In this document: positions 17,830 through 26,062 of the stretch, one piece after another
Layout: each line of letters opens with the position of its first letter
How positions within the stretch are numbered: position 1 is the stretch's first letter
NCBI GenBank assembly: GCA_030425145.1
Contig: JAUHVK010000002.1
Span: 124,001-188,000, forward strand
Length of the DNA: 64,000 nucleotides
Direction of reading: 5' to 3'
DNA from: Alphaproteobacteria bacterium
Lineage (GTDB): Bacteria; Pseudomonadota; Alphaproteobacteria; Rhodobacterales; Rhodobacteraceae
Notes under the pieces: generated by a model
The model's database searches: none
Told to the model about the DNA's origin: nothing
Seen by the model: the letters and a program-made list of their open reading frames with translations, nothing else
Program-made: the position numbers and the translations under genes

Positions 17830-18992
17830 GCTCTAAGATGCTCCAGCAGCCGCTCCATGAACGCCTGTCCTTCTGTGAATTGGGCGACGGTAATGTATTC
17901 GTCCGGCTGATGCGCCACCGCAATGTCACCGGGACCGCAGACCACAACCGAATAACCCGCGCTTTGGAAATGGCTCGCCTCGGTGCCGTAGGAAACGTAT
18001 TTCGTCCCATTGTCCCCGGTAATCTGCCGCACCAGCGTTTCTGCGGCGCCACCATCTTCGGGCTTGAACGGCGGCAGTGAAAACGCGGGCTTGATTTCGA
18101 TCCACGCTTCCGGCCGAACGGCCTTCATCTCGGCTTCGATCTCGGCCGCCGCTTCGCGCAGCTTGGCCTCCCACTGATCCAGTGTTTCGCCGGGCACCAC
18201 GCGGAACCCAAGACCGAACTCGCAATCCTTGGCAGTGATGTTGTGTGCCGTGCCGCCCTTAATCTGGCCGACATGGACATTGGTGTAAGGCGGGTTGAAC
18301 TGCGCCGCGATCGGACCTGGCGTGGCGGCGGCGCTTTCGGCGTTCATCCGGTTCGCCCATTCGATCAGCTTGGCCCCATACATGATGGCGCTGACGCCGG
18401 TGTGCATGATCGAGGAATGAACCTCGAACCCATGCATATGCACCCAGAATGTGTTGCCGCCCTTGTGCCCGGTCACGGCCTTGAGCATCGTTGGTTCGCC
18501 CACGATCACCGTATCCGCCCTGGGCACCACGCCCTGCATCGCCTCGATCAGGGGTGGCGCACCGGTGCAGCCAATTTCCTCGTCATAGCTGAGCGCAATC
18601 TGCACAGGCCGTGACACGCCGCGATGCTGGGCCTCGACCATTGCCCAGATGGCCAACGCGTCAAAGCCCTTCATGTCTGTCGTACCGCGCCCGAACAGTT
18701 TGCCGTCCTTTTCGATCACAGTGAAAGGATCGGTGCTCCACGGTTGGCCATCGGTTGGCACCACGTCGGTGTGCCCGGACAGGACCACCCCGCCCTCAAC
18801 CTCTGGCCCGACATGCGCGAACAGCGCGGCTTTGGTCGGATCGTCGGGCTTCACATGCCGGTGGCTCTGCACCCCGTGTTCCGACAGGTATTCCTCGACC
18901 CAGTCGATCAGCGGCAGGTTGGTGTCGCGGCTGACGGTTGGAAATTTTACCAGTTGGTCAAGAATCTGGCGCGGTGTCAGGCGATTGGGCAT
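17826..18992 (-). CDS. ArgE/DapE-family deacylase (acetylornithine deacetylase-like)
   Basis: 388 aa M20A metallopeptidase. LSGHTDVVPTDGQPWSTDPF supplies the first zinc histidine and the catalytic aspartate, FGRGTTDMKGFDALA the bridging aspartate, and SYDEEIGCTGAPPLIE the glutamate pair. Annotated as argE in many relatives, but its context beside an oxidase and a peptide transporter suggests catabolic deacylation of N-acyl amino acids rather than arginine synthesis. ATG at 18992 is preceded by the stop of the previous gene only 4 nt away. Confidence 0.9.
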   Translation of the reverse strand: MPNRLTPRQILDQLVKFPTVSRDTNLPLIDWVEEYLSEHGVQSHRHVKPDDPTKAALFAHVGPEVEGGVVLSGHTDVVPTDGQPWSTDPFTVIEKDGKLFGRGTTDMKGFDALAIWAMVEAQHRGVSRPVQIALSYDEEIGCTGAPPLIEAMQGVVPRADTVIVGEPTMLKAVTGHKGGNTFWVHMHGFEVHSSIMHTGVSAIMYGAKLIEWANRMNAESAAATPGPIAAQFNPPYTNVHVGQIKGGTAHNITAKDCEFGLGFRVVPGETLDQWEAKLREAAAEIEAEMKAVRPEAWIEIKPAFSLPPFKPEDGGAAETLVRQITGDNGTKYVSYGTEASHFQSAGYSVVVCGPGDIAVAHQPDEYITVAQFTEGQAFMERLLEHLRA

Positions 18993-18996
18993 GGTC

Positions 18997-19932
18997 TCAC
19001 TTCTGGGCTGAGGGCAGCAGGTAATCTGCGTAAACAGGATGATGGTCCGACGGCCACTCGCCGTCAAACCGCTCTTGCAACACCACCGGCCCACCGACAA
19101 GCGCCACATCGGGCGTGCGCGACAGATGGTCGATGGCTCCAAGCACATGGACGCCGCGGTTCAGGTGATAGGTGGCGCCGGGTGTGCGGTCGAAAACAAC
19201 TCCCGATTCTTCGAGGATGTCCATCGTCCGCGCCCCGTGGAGCACGTTGATATCGCCGACCAGAAACATGGTCTCTCCCGCAGCAATCCAAGGCGAGATC
19301 CGATCCCTGACCAGCTCCGCCGACAAAAGACGGTTGGACCGGCTGGAATATTCGAAATGTACGTTCACCACACGGAATCTCTGCCCCGTGCCGCGGTCCT
19401 CGAACTGCGCCCATGACGCAAAGGCCGGATAAGAGCCATTGAAGGTGCGCGAATAGATCACGTCCGGCGTGTCGGAAAAGAAAAACCACCCTTGATCAAT
19501 CGGTTGCAGCCGCTCCTTAAGGTAGAAGATCGGCTGCGTCGTCGGAAATGTCCGCCAATCCCTCGTCGCGGCAACGCCATAGCCGGGGTTCTGCGCGATC
19601 AGGTGATCCCGGGCGAGATTGACCGATCCGTCGCTGCCCCGCTGGAAGCTTTCCATTTCCTGAAACGCAACAACATCAGCCTGTAACGCCTTGAAAGCCT
19701 TATCCAAAGGCCCCTTCCGGCGCTCCCAGTCCCCAACCGACCACGGGCCCGTTGCGTCGTTCAGGATGATGTAGTGCACGTTGTAGCTGGCGATGCGCAG
19801 CGCCGCGCCCTCTGGCGCGGCGACTGTCACATCGCCTTCGCTGTTGCTGACATGCAGCGCGCAGGCAACCAAAGCAAATAGCGCAAAAACTGAGATTGCG
19901 CCGCGCAAGATCCAAGACAACAGGCGTTTCAT
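18997..19932 (-). CDS. Endonuclease/exonuclease/phosphatase family lipoprotein-like protein
   Basis: 311 aa. The N-terminus (about 25 residues) is a hydrophobic export signal ending in a lipobox-like LVAC at residues 21-24. The rest is the EEP fold: LRIASYNVHYI, VAFQEMESFQRG, FLVGDINVLHGA, and the C-terminal WPSDHHPVYADY (catalytic Asp-His). It is therefore probably an envelope-anchored phosphodiesterase; substrate unknown. It sits between the ABC ATPase (31 nt) and the deacylase (4 nt), an odd partner for a peptide operon. Confidence 0.82.
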   Translation of the reverse strand: MKRLLSWILRGAISVFALFALVACALHVSNSEGDVTVAAPEGAALRIASYNVHYIILNDATGPWSVGDWERRKGPLDKAFKALQADVVAFQEMESFQRGSDGSVNLARDHLIAQNPGYGVAATRDWRTFPTTQPIFYLKERLQPIDQGWFFFSDTPDVIYSRTFNGSYPAFASWAQFEDRGTGQRFRVVNVHFEYSSRSNRLLSAELVRDRISPWIAAGETMFLVGDINVLHGARTMDILEESGVVFDRTPGATYHLNRGVHVLGAIDHLSRTPDVALVGGPVVLQERFDGEWPSDHHPVYADYLLPSAQK

Positions 19933-19963
19933 GAAGGCAGCCTAACAGCCCATGCCGCAGAAC

Positions 19964-21784
19964 TCAGTAACCGCTATCGGTGATCAGCACTTTGTGACCC
20001 GGCTCCACTTCGCGGTAGACCGACGGCTCTGGCGCGTAATCCAGACCGTGGATCGGAGATGGAATCGGTTTGAAGTTCAAATCTTTCTCGGACTTTCGCT
20101 TGCGTGGATCAGCGATCGGCACCGCCTTCATCAAAGCCTGCGTATAGGGGTGCTGCGGATTCTCGAAAACCGCGCGGCGCGGGCCAAGTTCGACAATCCG
20201 CCCCAGATACATCACACCGACATAGTGGCTGACCCGTTCGACAACCGCCATGTCGTGACTGATGAAGAGGAAGGACAGGCCAAGTTCGGCTTGAAGTTCC
20301 AGCATCAGGTTCAACACCTGCGCCTGCACAGACACGTCCAAAGCCGATACGGCTTCATCCGCGACGATCAGCTTGGGGTTCAGCGCGAGGGCACGGGCAA
20401 TCGCGATCCGCTGGCGCTGACCACCGGAGAGTTCGTGCGGATAGCGCTGCATGAAGCTGCGCGGCAGTTCGACCCGGTCGAACAGGTTTTCAACCTTCTT
20501 CTGCATCTCGGCGCTCGAACCGATGCCGAAATTGCGCATTGGCTCTGACACCTGATCAGCTAACTGCATCTGCGGGTTGAGCGAGGCAAACGGGTCCTGA
20601 AACACCATCTGCATATCGCGCCGCGCCTCGCGCAGATCGGCCTGCCCCATGGCCATCACGTCTTTGCCGTCAAGGAAGATGCTGCCTTCCTGCGGTTCGA
20701 CCAGCCGCAGAATCGACCGCCCGGCAGTGGACTTGCCGCATCCCGACTCGCCAACCAGGCTGAGCGTCTGCCCTTTTTTCACGGAAAAGGACACGTCCTC
20801 GACCGCGTGAACATTCGCCACCGTCCGGCGGAAGAACCCGCCTTTGACGGGGAATCGCGTGGTGAGATTCTTGACCTCGAGAAGCACCTCGTCCGACCCG
20901 GTGATCGGCGGCACATCAGACCCGTCCCGGCCCAAAAGCCGCATCGGACGCGGCAGATCGGTGCCGGTCATTTCGCCAAGCTTGGGCACCGCCGCCAGCA
21001 ATGCCTGCGTATAGGGGTGCTGCGGGTTCTCGAAAATCTCTTCGACCGTGCCTTCCTCGACCTTATTGCCGCGGAACATGACGACAACTCGGTCGGCCAT
21101 CTGCGCGACCACAGCCATGTCATGGGTGATGAACATCACAGCAGTGCCGGTTTCCCGCTTGAGTCGGTCCATCAGCGCTAGAATTTCGGCCTGAATGGTC
21201 ACGTCGAGCGCAGTGGTCGGCTCATCAGCTATCAAAAGCCGTGGCTCGCAGGCCAGTGCCATAGCGATCACCACCCGCTGCCGCATACCGCCCGAAAGTT
21301 CGTGCGGATATTGCTTCAAACGCCGTTCGGGCTCGGGGATGCGCACCTGGCGCATCAATTCCAGCGCCCGTTCTTCGGCCTGCGCCTTCGACATGCCCTT
21401 GTGCAGTCGGAGGCCCTCGGTCAGCTGGCGTCCCACCGTGAAAACCGGGTTCAGCGCCGTCATCGGCTCCTGAAAAATCATCCCGATTTCATTGCCACGG
21501 ATGGTGCGCATCAGGTCCTGGTCGGTCTCGGACAGGTCGATCTGTCCCGAATCCTTACGATCAAACAACATCCGTCCGCTGGCGATATCGCCACCACCGA
21601 ACTCGATCAGCCGCATCAGCGACAGCGACGATACAGACTTACCTGACCCGGATTCGCCTACGACACAGACGGTTTCGCCGGGATTGATCTCGAAAGACAC
21701 GTCTTCGACGCCAACCACCGTACCGGACTTGGTTTGAAACTCGACGCGTAGATTTTCGATTTTGGCGATGCTGCCATCCGGCAT
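19964..21784 (-). CDS. Oligopeptide ABC transporter ATPase, two fused domains (DppD-DppF type)
   Basis: 606 aa with two complete nucleotide-binding domains: Walker A GESGSGKS and ABC signature LSGGMRQR in the first, GESGCGKS and LSGGQRQR in the second. Each half ends with the family-typical ENPQHPYTQAL motif. It energises import through the divergently encoded permeases. The likely start is the ATG at 21784 (MPDGSIAKIENLRVEF). It is transcribed away from its own binding protein, with a 267-nt shared promoter region. Confidence 0.93.
   Translation of the reverse strand: MPDGSIAKIENLRVEFQTKSGTVVGVEDVSFEINPGETVCVVGESGSGKSVSSLSLMRLIEFGGGDIASGRMLFDRKDSGQIDLSETDQDLMRTIRGNEIGMIFQEPMTALNPVFTVGRQLTEGLRLHKGMSKAQAEERALELMRQVRIPEPERRLKQYPHELSGGMRQRVVIAMALACEPRLLIADEPTTALDVTIQAEILALMDRLKRETGTAVMFITHDMAVVAQMADRVVVMFRGNKVEEGTVEEIFENPQHPYTQALLAAVPKLGEMTGTDLPRPMRLLGRDGSDVPPITGSDEVLLEVKNLTTRFPVKGGFFRRTVANVHAVEDVSFSVKKGQTLSLVGESGCGKSTAGRSILRLVEPQEGSIFLDGKDVMAMGQADLREARRDMQMVFQDPFASLNPQMQLADQVSEPMRNFGIGSSAEMQKKVENLFDRVELPRSFMQRYPHELSGGQRQRIAIARALALNPKLIVADEAVSALDVSVQAQVLNLMLELQAELGLSFLFISHDMAVVERVSHYVGVMYLGRIVELGPRRAVFENPQHPYTQALMKAVPIADPRKRKSEKDLNFKPIPSPIHGLDYAPEPSVYREVEPGHKVLITDSGY
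20136..21036 (-). repeat. 34-nt in-frame direct repeat inside the fused ABC ATPase gene
   Basis: 34-nt segments at 20136-20169 and 21003-21036 are identical except for one base, lie in the same orientation and are 867 nt (289 codons) apart. Both encode FENPQHPYTQA near the end of each ATPase domain. The identity at synonymous positions exceeds what the protein motif alone needs. Confidence 0.8.
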
Positions 21785-22051
21785 GGGCGCAATCCTTTTT
21801 TTGTATTTGCGCAAACGCTAACCGACGCAGGGCCAGAGTCAAACGATGTCTCTACGTCGCTTGTGTTATCGCTCCCACGGGACTTGCATTTTGCTCAAAA
21901 GCTGTTTCGATGCGCATACAGGGGGACACATCTGCGGGTTGTCAAAACGGTTTCCGGCGCTATTGCAACGAAACTCCGATTTGATAGGACGTAGCACTAT
22001 CCCACCAAGGAAAACGACACGGAATGAACTGTGTCCAACAAGGAGAGACAA
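21785..22051. promoter_or_regulatory. Divergent promoter region of the peptide uptake locus
   Basis: 267 nt between the ATPase gene (minus) and the binding-protein gene (plus). It is clearly less GC-rich than the flanking genes, with a T7 run at 21796-21802 in the first part and TTGATAGGACG near 21981. No operator palindrome or convincing -35/-10 pair was identified. The binding-protein side ends with AAGGAGAGACAA, a good ribosome binding site. Confidence 0.5.
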
Positions 22052-23758
22052 ATGAAACTCAAATCCCTTCTCTTGGGGGCTGCGGCCGCCGTTGCGATCG
22101 CGCCTGCCGCGTTCGCCGAGCGTGGCGCCGATGGCGAAGTCAAAATCATCTACTGGCAAGCACCCTCGATCCTGAACCCGTTCCTGTCGGGCGGCACCAA
22201 GGACGTGGAATCGGCCTCGATGATCATCGAGCCGCTGGCCCGCTACAACGAAAAAGGCGAGCTTGTTCCGTGGCTTGTCGAAGAAATCCCCACCGTCGCC
22301 AATGGTGGCGTCAGCGAAGACCTGACGTCGATCACATGGAAAATCACCCCCGGCCTGACATGGTCGGACGGCACGCCTTTCACATCGGCTGACGTGGCCT
22401 TCACACACGCTTACTGCACCCACCCCGAAGGTGGCTGTGCGCAGGTGACCAAGTTCGAAGGCGTAACCAGCGTCGAAACTCCGGATGATCTGACTGTTGT
22501 TGTCACTTTCGGTGGCCCGACCCCGAACCCCTATGGCCCGTTTGTGGGTGGCGAGAGCCCGATCCTGCAGAAAGCGCAGTTCGAAGGCTGCATGGGTGCC
22601 GCGGCATCGACCTGCACCGAGCAGAACTTCAACCCGATCGGCACCGGCCCGTTCGTTGTCACCGAGTTCAAGCCGAACGACGTGATCACCATGGCCGCGA
22701 ACGAAAACTACCGTGATCCGGCGAAGCCCGCCTTCGCAAGCGTGACCTTCAAAGGCGGCGGCGATGCCCGCGCGGCGGGTCAGGCCGTGATGGAAACCGG
22801 TGAATTCGACTACGCTTGGAACCTTCAGCTTGCGCCCGACGTGATTGCGCAGATGCAGGAAGGCGGCAAAGGCGTTCCGATCGCAGGCTTTGGTCCGCTC
22901 CTCGAGCGGATCATGATCAACCAGACCAACCCTGACCCGAACCTGCCCGAAGGCGAGCGTTCCACCGCGATGCACCCGCATCCGTTCCTGCAGGAACCGG
23001 CTGTCTACAAAGCGATGTCGATGGCAATCGACCGTCCGCTGCTGGTGGAAATCGGCTATGGTCAGGCCGGCAAGATCGGCTGCTCGTGGGTTCCGGCCCC
23101 CGAAGCGTTTGCGTCCACATTCGACGGCTGTGACGTGCAGGACCTCGACGGCGCGAAAGCGCTTCTCGATGGCGCAGGCATCGTAGACAGCGACGGCGAC
23201 GGCGTGCGCGAGCACAACGGCGTGCCGCTTTCGATCCTCTACCAGACCTCGACCAATGCCGTCCGTCAGGACTTCCAGGCGCTGATCAAGGAATGGTGGG
23301 AACAGATCGGCTTTGAAGTCGAACTGCGCAACATCGATGCGTCGGTCTTCTTTGGTGGTGACCCGGGTTCGCCCGACACGTTCCAGAAGTTCTATGCAGA
23401 CGTGGAAATGTACGCCAACACCTTCAACGGCACCGACCCGCAGTCCTACCTGGGCAACGGTCTCTGCGACAAGGCTCCGCGCCCGGATTCGCAGTGGCAG
23501 GGTGAAAACATCAGCCGCTTCTGCATGGAAGAGTTCGATGCGCTGCATGCAGAGCTGTCCAAGACCGCCGACATGGCAGAGCGTCAGCGCCTTGGCCGTG
23601 AGCTGAGCGCAATGATGGTGGACAATGGCGGTATGATCCCGCTGGTACACCGTGGTCGTCTGTCCGCACATGCCAACACCCTTGGCGGCGTTGTGCTGAA
23701 CGTTTGGGACAGTGAACTGTGGAACGTTGCGGACTGGCACCGCATCAAGTCCAACTGA
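22052..23758 (+). CDS. Peptide ABC transporter substrate-binding protein (SBP family 5)
   Basis: 568 aa. Signal peptide at residues 1-22 (MKLKSLLLGAAAAVAIAPAAFA). The SBP_bac_5 domain shows IIYWQAPSILNPFLSGGTKD, the TWKITPGLTWSDGTPFTSAD block and FNPIGTGPFVVTEF. The C-terminal LGRELSAMMVDNGGMIPLVH is also typical. It captures oligopeptides or related amides in the periplasm for the adjacent permeases. Four cysteines occur in pairs (CTHPEGGC and CMGAAASTC), suggesting periplasmic disulfides. Start chosen at the ATG 7 codons inside the open frame because it carries the SD and signal peptide. Confidence 0.94.
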   Translation: MKLKSLLLGAAAAVAIAPAAFAERGADGEVKIIYWQAPSILNPFLSGGTKDVESASMIIEPLARYNEKGELVPWLVEEIPTVANGGVSEDLTSITWKITPGLTWSDGTPFTSADVAFTHAYCTHPEGGCAQVTKFEGVTSVETPDDLTVVVTFGGPTPNPYGPFVGGESPILQKAQFEGCMGAAASTCTEQNFNPIGTGPFVVTEFKPNDVITMAANENYRDPAKPAFASVTFKGGGDARAAGQAVMETGEFDYAWNLQLAPDVIAQMQEGGKGVPIAGFGPLLERIMINQTNPDPNLPEGERSTAMHPHPFLQEPAVYKAMSMAIDRPLLVEIGYGQAGKIGCSWVPAPEAFASTFDGCDVQDLDGAKALLDGAGIVDSDGDGVREHNGVPLSILYQTSTNAVRQDFQALIKEWWEQIGFEVELRNIDASVFFGGDPGSPDTFQKFYADVEMYANTFNGTDPQSYLGNGLCDKAPRPDSQWQGENISRFCMEEFDALHAELSKTADMAERQRLGRELSAMMVDNGGMIPLVHRGRLSAHANTLGGVVLNVWDSELWNVADWHRIKSN

Positions 23759-23777
23759 TCACGTAAGCGTAATTGTG

Positions 23778-23798
23778 GGGTGGGCCCTGTGCCCACCC
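23778..23798 (+). terminator. Intercistronic stem-loop after the binding-protein gene
   Basis: GGGTGGGC - CCTGT - GCCCACCC, 19 nt after the stop of the binding-protein gene and 47 nt before the permease start. Only a short CTTT tract follows. In periplasmic-binding-protein operons such hairpins typically reduce read-through and protect the upstream message, so the binding protein is made in excess. Function inferred from position. Confidence 0.6.
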
Positions 23799-23845
23799 TG
23801 CTTTGCATCTGCACTTAAGAAACTCATGTCCCGAGGCGCCACACG

Positions 23846-24883
23846 ATGCTGACCTTCGCCGTCCGACGACTTGTTCTTGCCGTTCCGACGCTTCTGTTCA
23901 TCAGTTTTGTCATTTTCATGCTTCTTCAACTCGCTCCCGGCGATCCGATGGCGCAGGTTCCGCTGACCGTGCCCCCGGAGGTGAAGGAGAAGATGCGCCA
24001 GGCGCTTGGCGTCGGTGAACCGCCGCTGGTGCAATACTGGAAATGGCTGGTCCAGGTGTTCTGGATCGAACCGAAAGTGTTCATCGACTACATGACCAAT
24101 TCCAGCACGCTGCTGGGCTGGCTGCCCGACACGCAGCTTTACCAGGACGAACTGCGCGTGATCTCGTGGCAGACCCGCAGCCCGGTCATGGACATCGTGA
24201 TCCAGCGTATCCCGCAGACGCTCTGGGTGGTGGGCATGGCCTATGTGGTTGGCATCCTGATTGCCCTGCCCATCGGCATCTATTCCGCCTACCGGCAGTA
24301 TTCGGTGTTCGATCAGGCCGGCACGTTCATCACGATGATCGGCTTTTCGATTCCGCCCTTCTTCACCGGCCCGCTGTTGATCGTGATTTTCTCGGTGCAG
24401 CTGGGGTGGTTCCCGTCGATCTATGACACCACCCATGTGGTGAACGACTGGGAAAGCCTAAAATTCCAGCTCCAGCAGATGATCCTGCCGGTAATGGTGC
24501 TGGCACTTCAGACCACCGCACAGATCAGCCGCTACATGCGCGCCTCGATGCTCGACAACCTGAACCAGGATTACGTCCGCACCGCTCGTGCCAAGGGGCT
24601 GTCGGAAGCCGTGGTCGTCACCGTTCACGTGCTGCGCAACTCGATGATCCCGGTCATCACCGTGATCGCCCTCAACGTACCGTCGATCTTCGGCGGCGCT
24701 ATCATCACCGAAAACGTGTTCAAGGTGAACGGCATTGGGCAGTTGCTTATCACTGCACTCTTCGCCAACGACCTACCGATGGTGATGACGCTGACCTTCA
24801 TCTTTGCCGTGCTGATCGTTCTCTTTAACCTGATTGCCGATATCCTCTACGGCCTTCTCGACCCGAGGATCCGCTATGACTGA
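23846..24883 (+). CDS. Peptide ABC transporter permease (DppB/OppB type)
   Basis: 345 aa inner membrane protein with about six helices. N-terminal MLTFAVRRLVLAVPTLLFIS is typical of DppB. The EAA loop that contacts the ATPase is YVRTARAKGLSEAVVVTVHVL, around residue 250 (quoted here one residue over the core: ARAKGLSEAVV). Its stop overlaps the next permease start by 8 nt (ATGACTGA), so expression is coupled. Confidence 0.94.
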   Translation: MLTFAVRRLVLAVPTLLFISFVIFMLLQLAPGDPMAQVPLTVPPEVKEKMRQALGVGEPPLVQYWKWLVQVFWIEPKVFIDYMTNSSTLLGWLPDTQLYQDELRVISWQTRSPVMDIVIQRIPQTLWVVGMAYVVGILIALPIGIYSAYRQYSVFDQAGTFITMIGFSIPPFFTGPLLIVIFSVQLGWFPSIYDTTHVVNDWESLKFQLQQMILPVMVLALQTTAQISRYMRASMLDNLNQDYVRTARAKGLSEAVVVTVHVLRNSMIPVITVIALNVPSIFGGAIITENVFKVNGIGQLLITALFANDLPMVMTLTFIFAVLIVLFNLIADILYGLLDPRIRYD

Positions 24884-25856
24884 GCCCGTTCAAGCCACGC
24901 CGACCCCGATCGAAGCCTTGGCCGACAAAGGCCCGCTGGAGCCGCCGCGCAGCCAGTGGAAAGACGTCTGGGACCAGTTCCGCAAACACAAGGGAGCAAT
25001 GTTCGGCGGCGGGTTCCTGCTGTTCATCACCCTCGCCGTTCTGCTGGGGCCGTATCTCTGGCAAGTCGATGCGCAAAAGCTCGACATCCGCAACAAAGAC
25101 CTGCGCCCGATCTGGACCGCGCTTTGGGACAGCGGTGCAAAGGTTGCATTGAGCCGCCCCTTCGGCACCGATCAGTTGGGCCGTGACCAGCTCGCACAGA
25201 TCATCCAGGGCGGACGCACGTCGATGGCGGTTGGCTGGGCCGCAATGGTTCTGAGCCTGATCATCGGCACCGCCGTCGGCGTGATGGCGGGCTTCGTGAA
25301 AAAGGCCGACGGGCTGCTGATGCGCCTGACCGACCTCTTCCTGTCGCTGCCGATCCTGCCGCTGCTGCTGGTTGCGGTGACACTGTTCCGCCAGCCCCTG
25401 CGCGAGGCGTTCGGACCCGAAGGCGGGATGTTCGTGCTGATCGTCGGCATCATCGCCATCACAAGCTGGATGCCCACCGCCCGTATCGTGCGTGGCGATA
25501 TCCTCGCGCTCAAGGAACGCGAGTTCATTCTGGCTGCGCGCTCCATCGGCGCAACGCCCTTCCGCATCGTCCAGCGTCACCTGCTGCCCAACGTGCTGTC
25601 GCCAATCATGGTCTCGGCCACTCTGGGTCTCGCCACCGCGATCATCACCGAAAGCGCGCTCAGCTTCCTTGGTGTCGGCTTCCCGTCGGACTTCCCGACA
25701 TGGGGCAAGATGCTGGCCGACGCGGTGCAGCGGATGCAGCAGTTCCCCGAACGCGTCTACCTGCCAGGGATTGCGATCTCGCTGACGGTGCTAAGCGTGA
25801 ACTATCTGGGTGACGGCCTGCGCGACGCGCTGGACCCGCGCATCCGAGGCCGCTGA
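24876..25856 (+). CDS. Peptide ABC transporter permease (DppC/OppC type)
   Basis: 326 aa. Cytoplasmic N-terminal extension with WKDVWDQFRKHKGAMFGGG, then about six membrane helices. The DppC marker FGTDQLGRDQLAQIIQGGRT is near residue 95 and the EAA loop AARSIGATPFRIVQRHLLPN near 220. ATG at 24876 overlaps the upstream permease; a longer frame from 24834 lies inside that gene and is rejected. A GC-rich 8-bp hairpin (25878-25896) follows the stop and may mark the operon end. Confidence 0.94.
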   Translation: MTEPVQATPTPIEALADKGPLEPPRSQWKDVWDQFRKHKGAMFGGGFLLFITLAVLLGPYLWQVDAQKLDIRNKDLRPIWTALWDSGAKVALSRPFGTDQLGRDQLAQIIQGGRTSMAVGWAAMVLSLIIGTAVGVMAGFVKKADGLLMRLTDLFLSLPILPLLLVAVTLFRQPLREAFGPEGGMFVLIVGIIAITSWMPTARIVRGDILALKEREFILAARSIGATPFRIVQRHLLPNVLSPIMVSATLGLATAIITESALSFLGVGFPSDFPTWGKMLADAVQRMQQFPERVYLPGIAISLTVLSVNYLGDGLRDALDPRIRGR

Positions 25857-25877
25857 GGCAAAATAAGACCAATCAGC

Positions 25878-25896
25878 GCGGCGCCCCCGGCGCCGC
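25878..25896 (+). terminator. Possible terminator hairpin of the peptide permease operon
   Basis: GCGGCGCC - CCC - GGCGCCGC, a perfect 8-bp stem 21 nt after the permease stop. The nearest T run (GATTTTT) is 16 nt beyond the stem, too far for a classical intrinsic terminator, so this is a weak call. Confidence 0.45.
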
Positions 25897-26062
25897 CTGA
25901 ACGCCCGCTCCGATTTTTCCTGAAAAAACGGAACAGCGTTCCAAAACTTCACCAAATCCAACAAACACCTCCCGCCAAGCGCCGCCTATTTGGCCCGCTG
26001 CAACCTTGCCTGCGGGAAACTTTCCCTCCATCTGCCATCTGAGATGTCGGAAGGAGCAACCC

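Noticed and set aside
15925-17910. 661-codon plus-strand frame over the FAD oxidase and M20 genes
   Set aside because: Crosses two well-supported genes on the other strand; composition typical of antisense GC3 artefact.
21866-23740. 624-codon minus-strand frame antisense to the peptide-binding protein
   Set aside because: Overlaps a gene with signal peptide and full SBP domain; the translation has no plausible fold.
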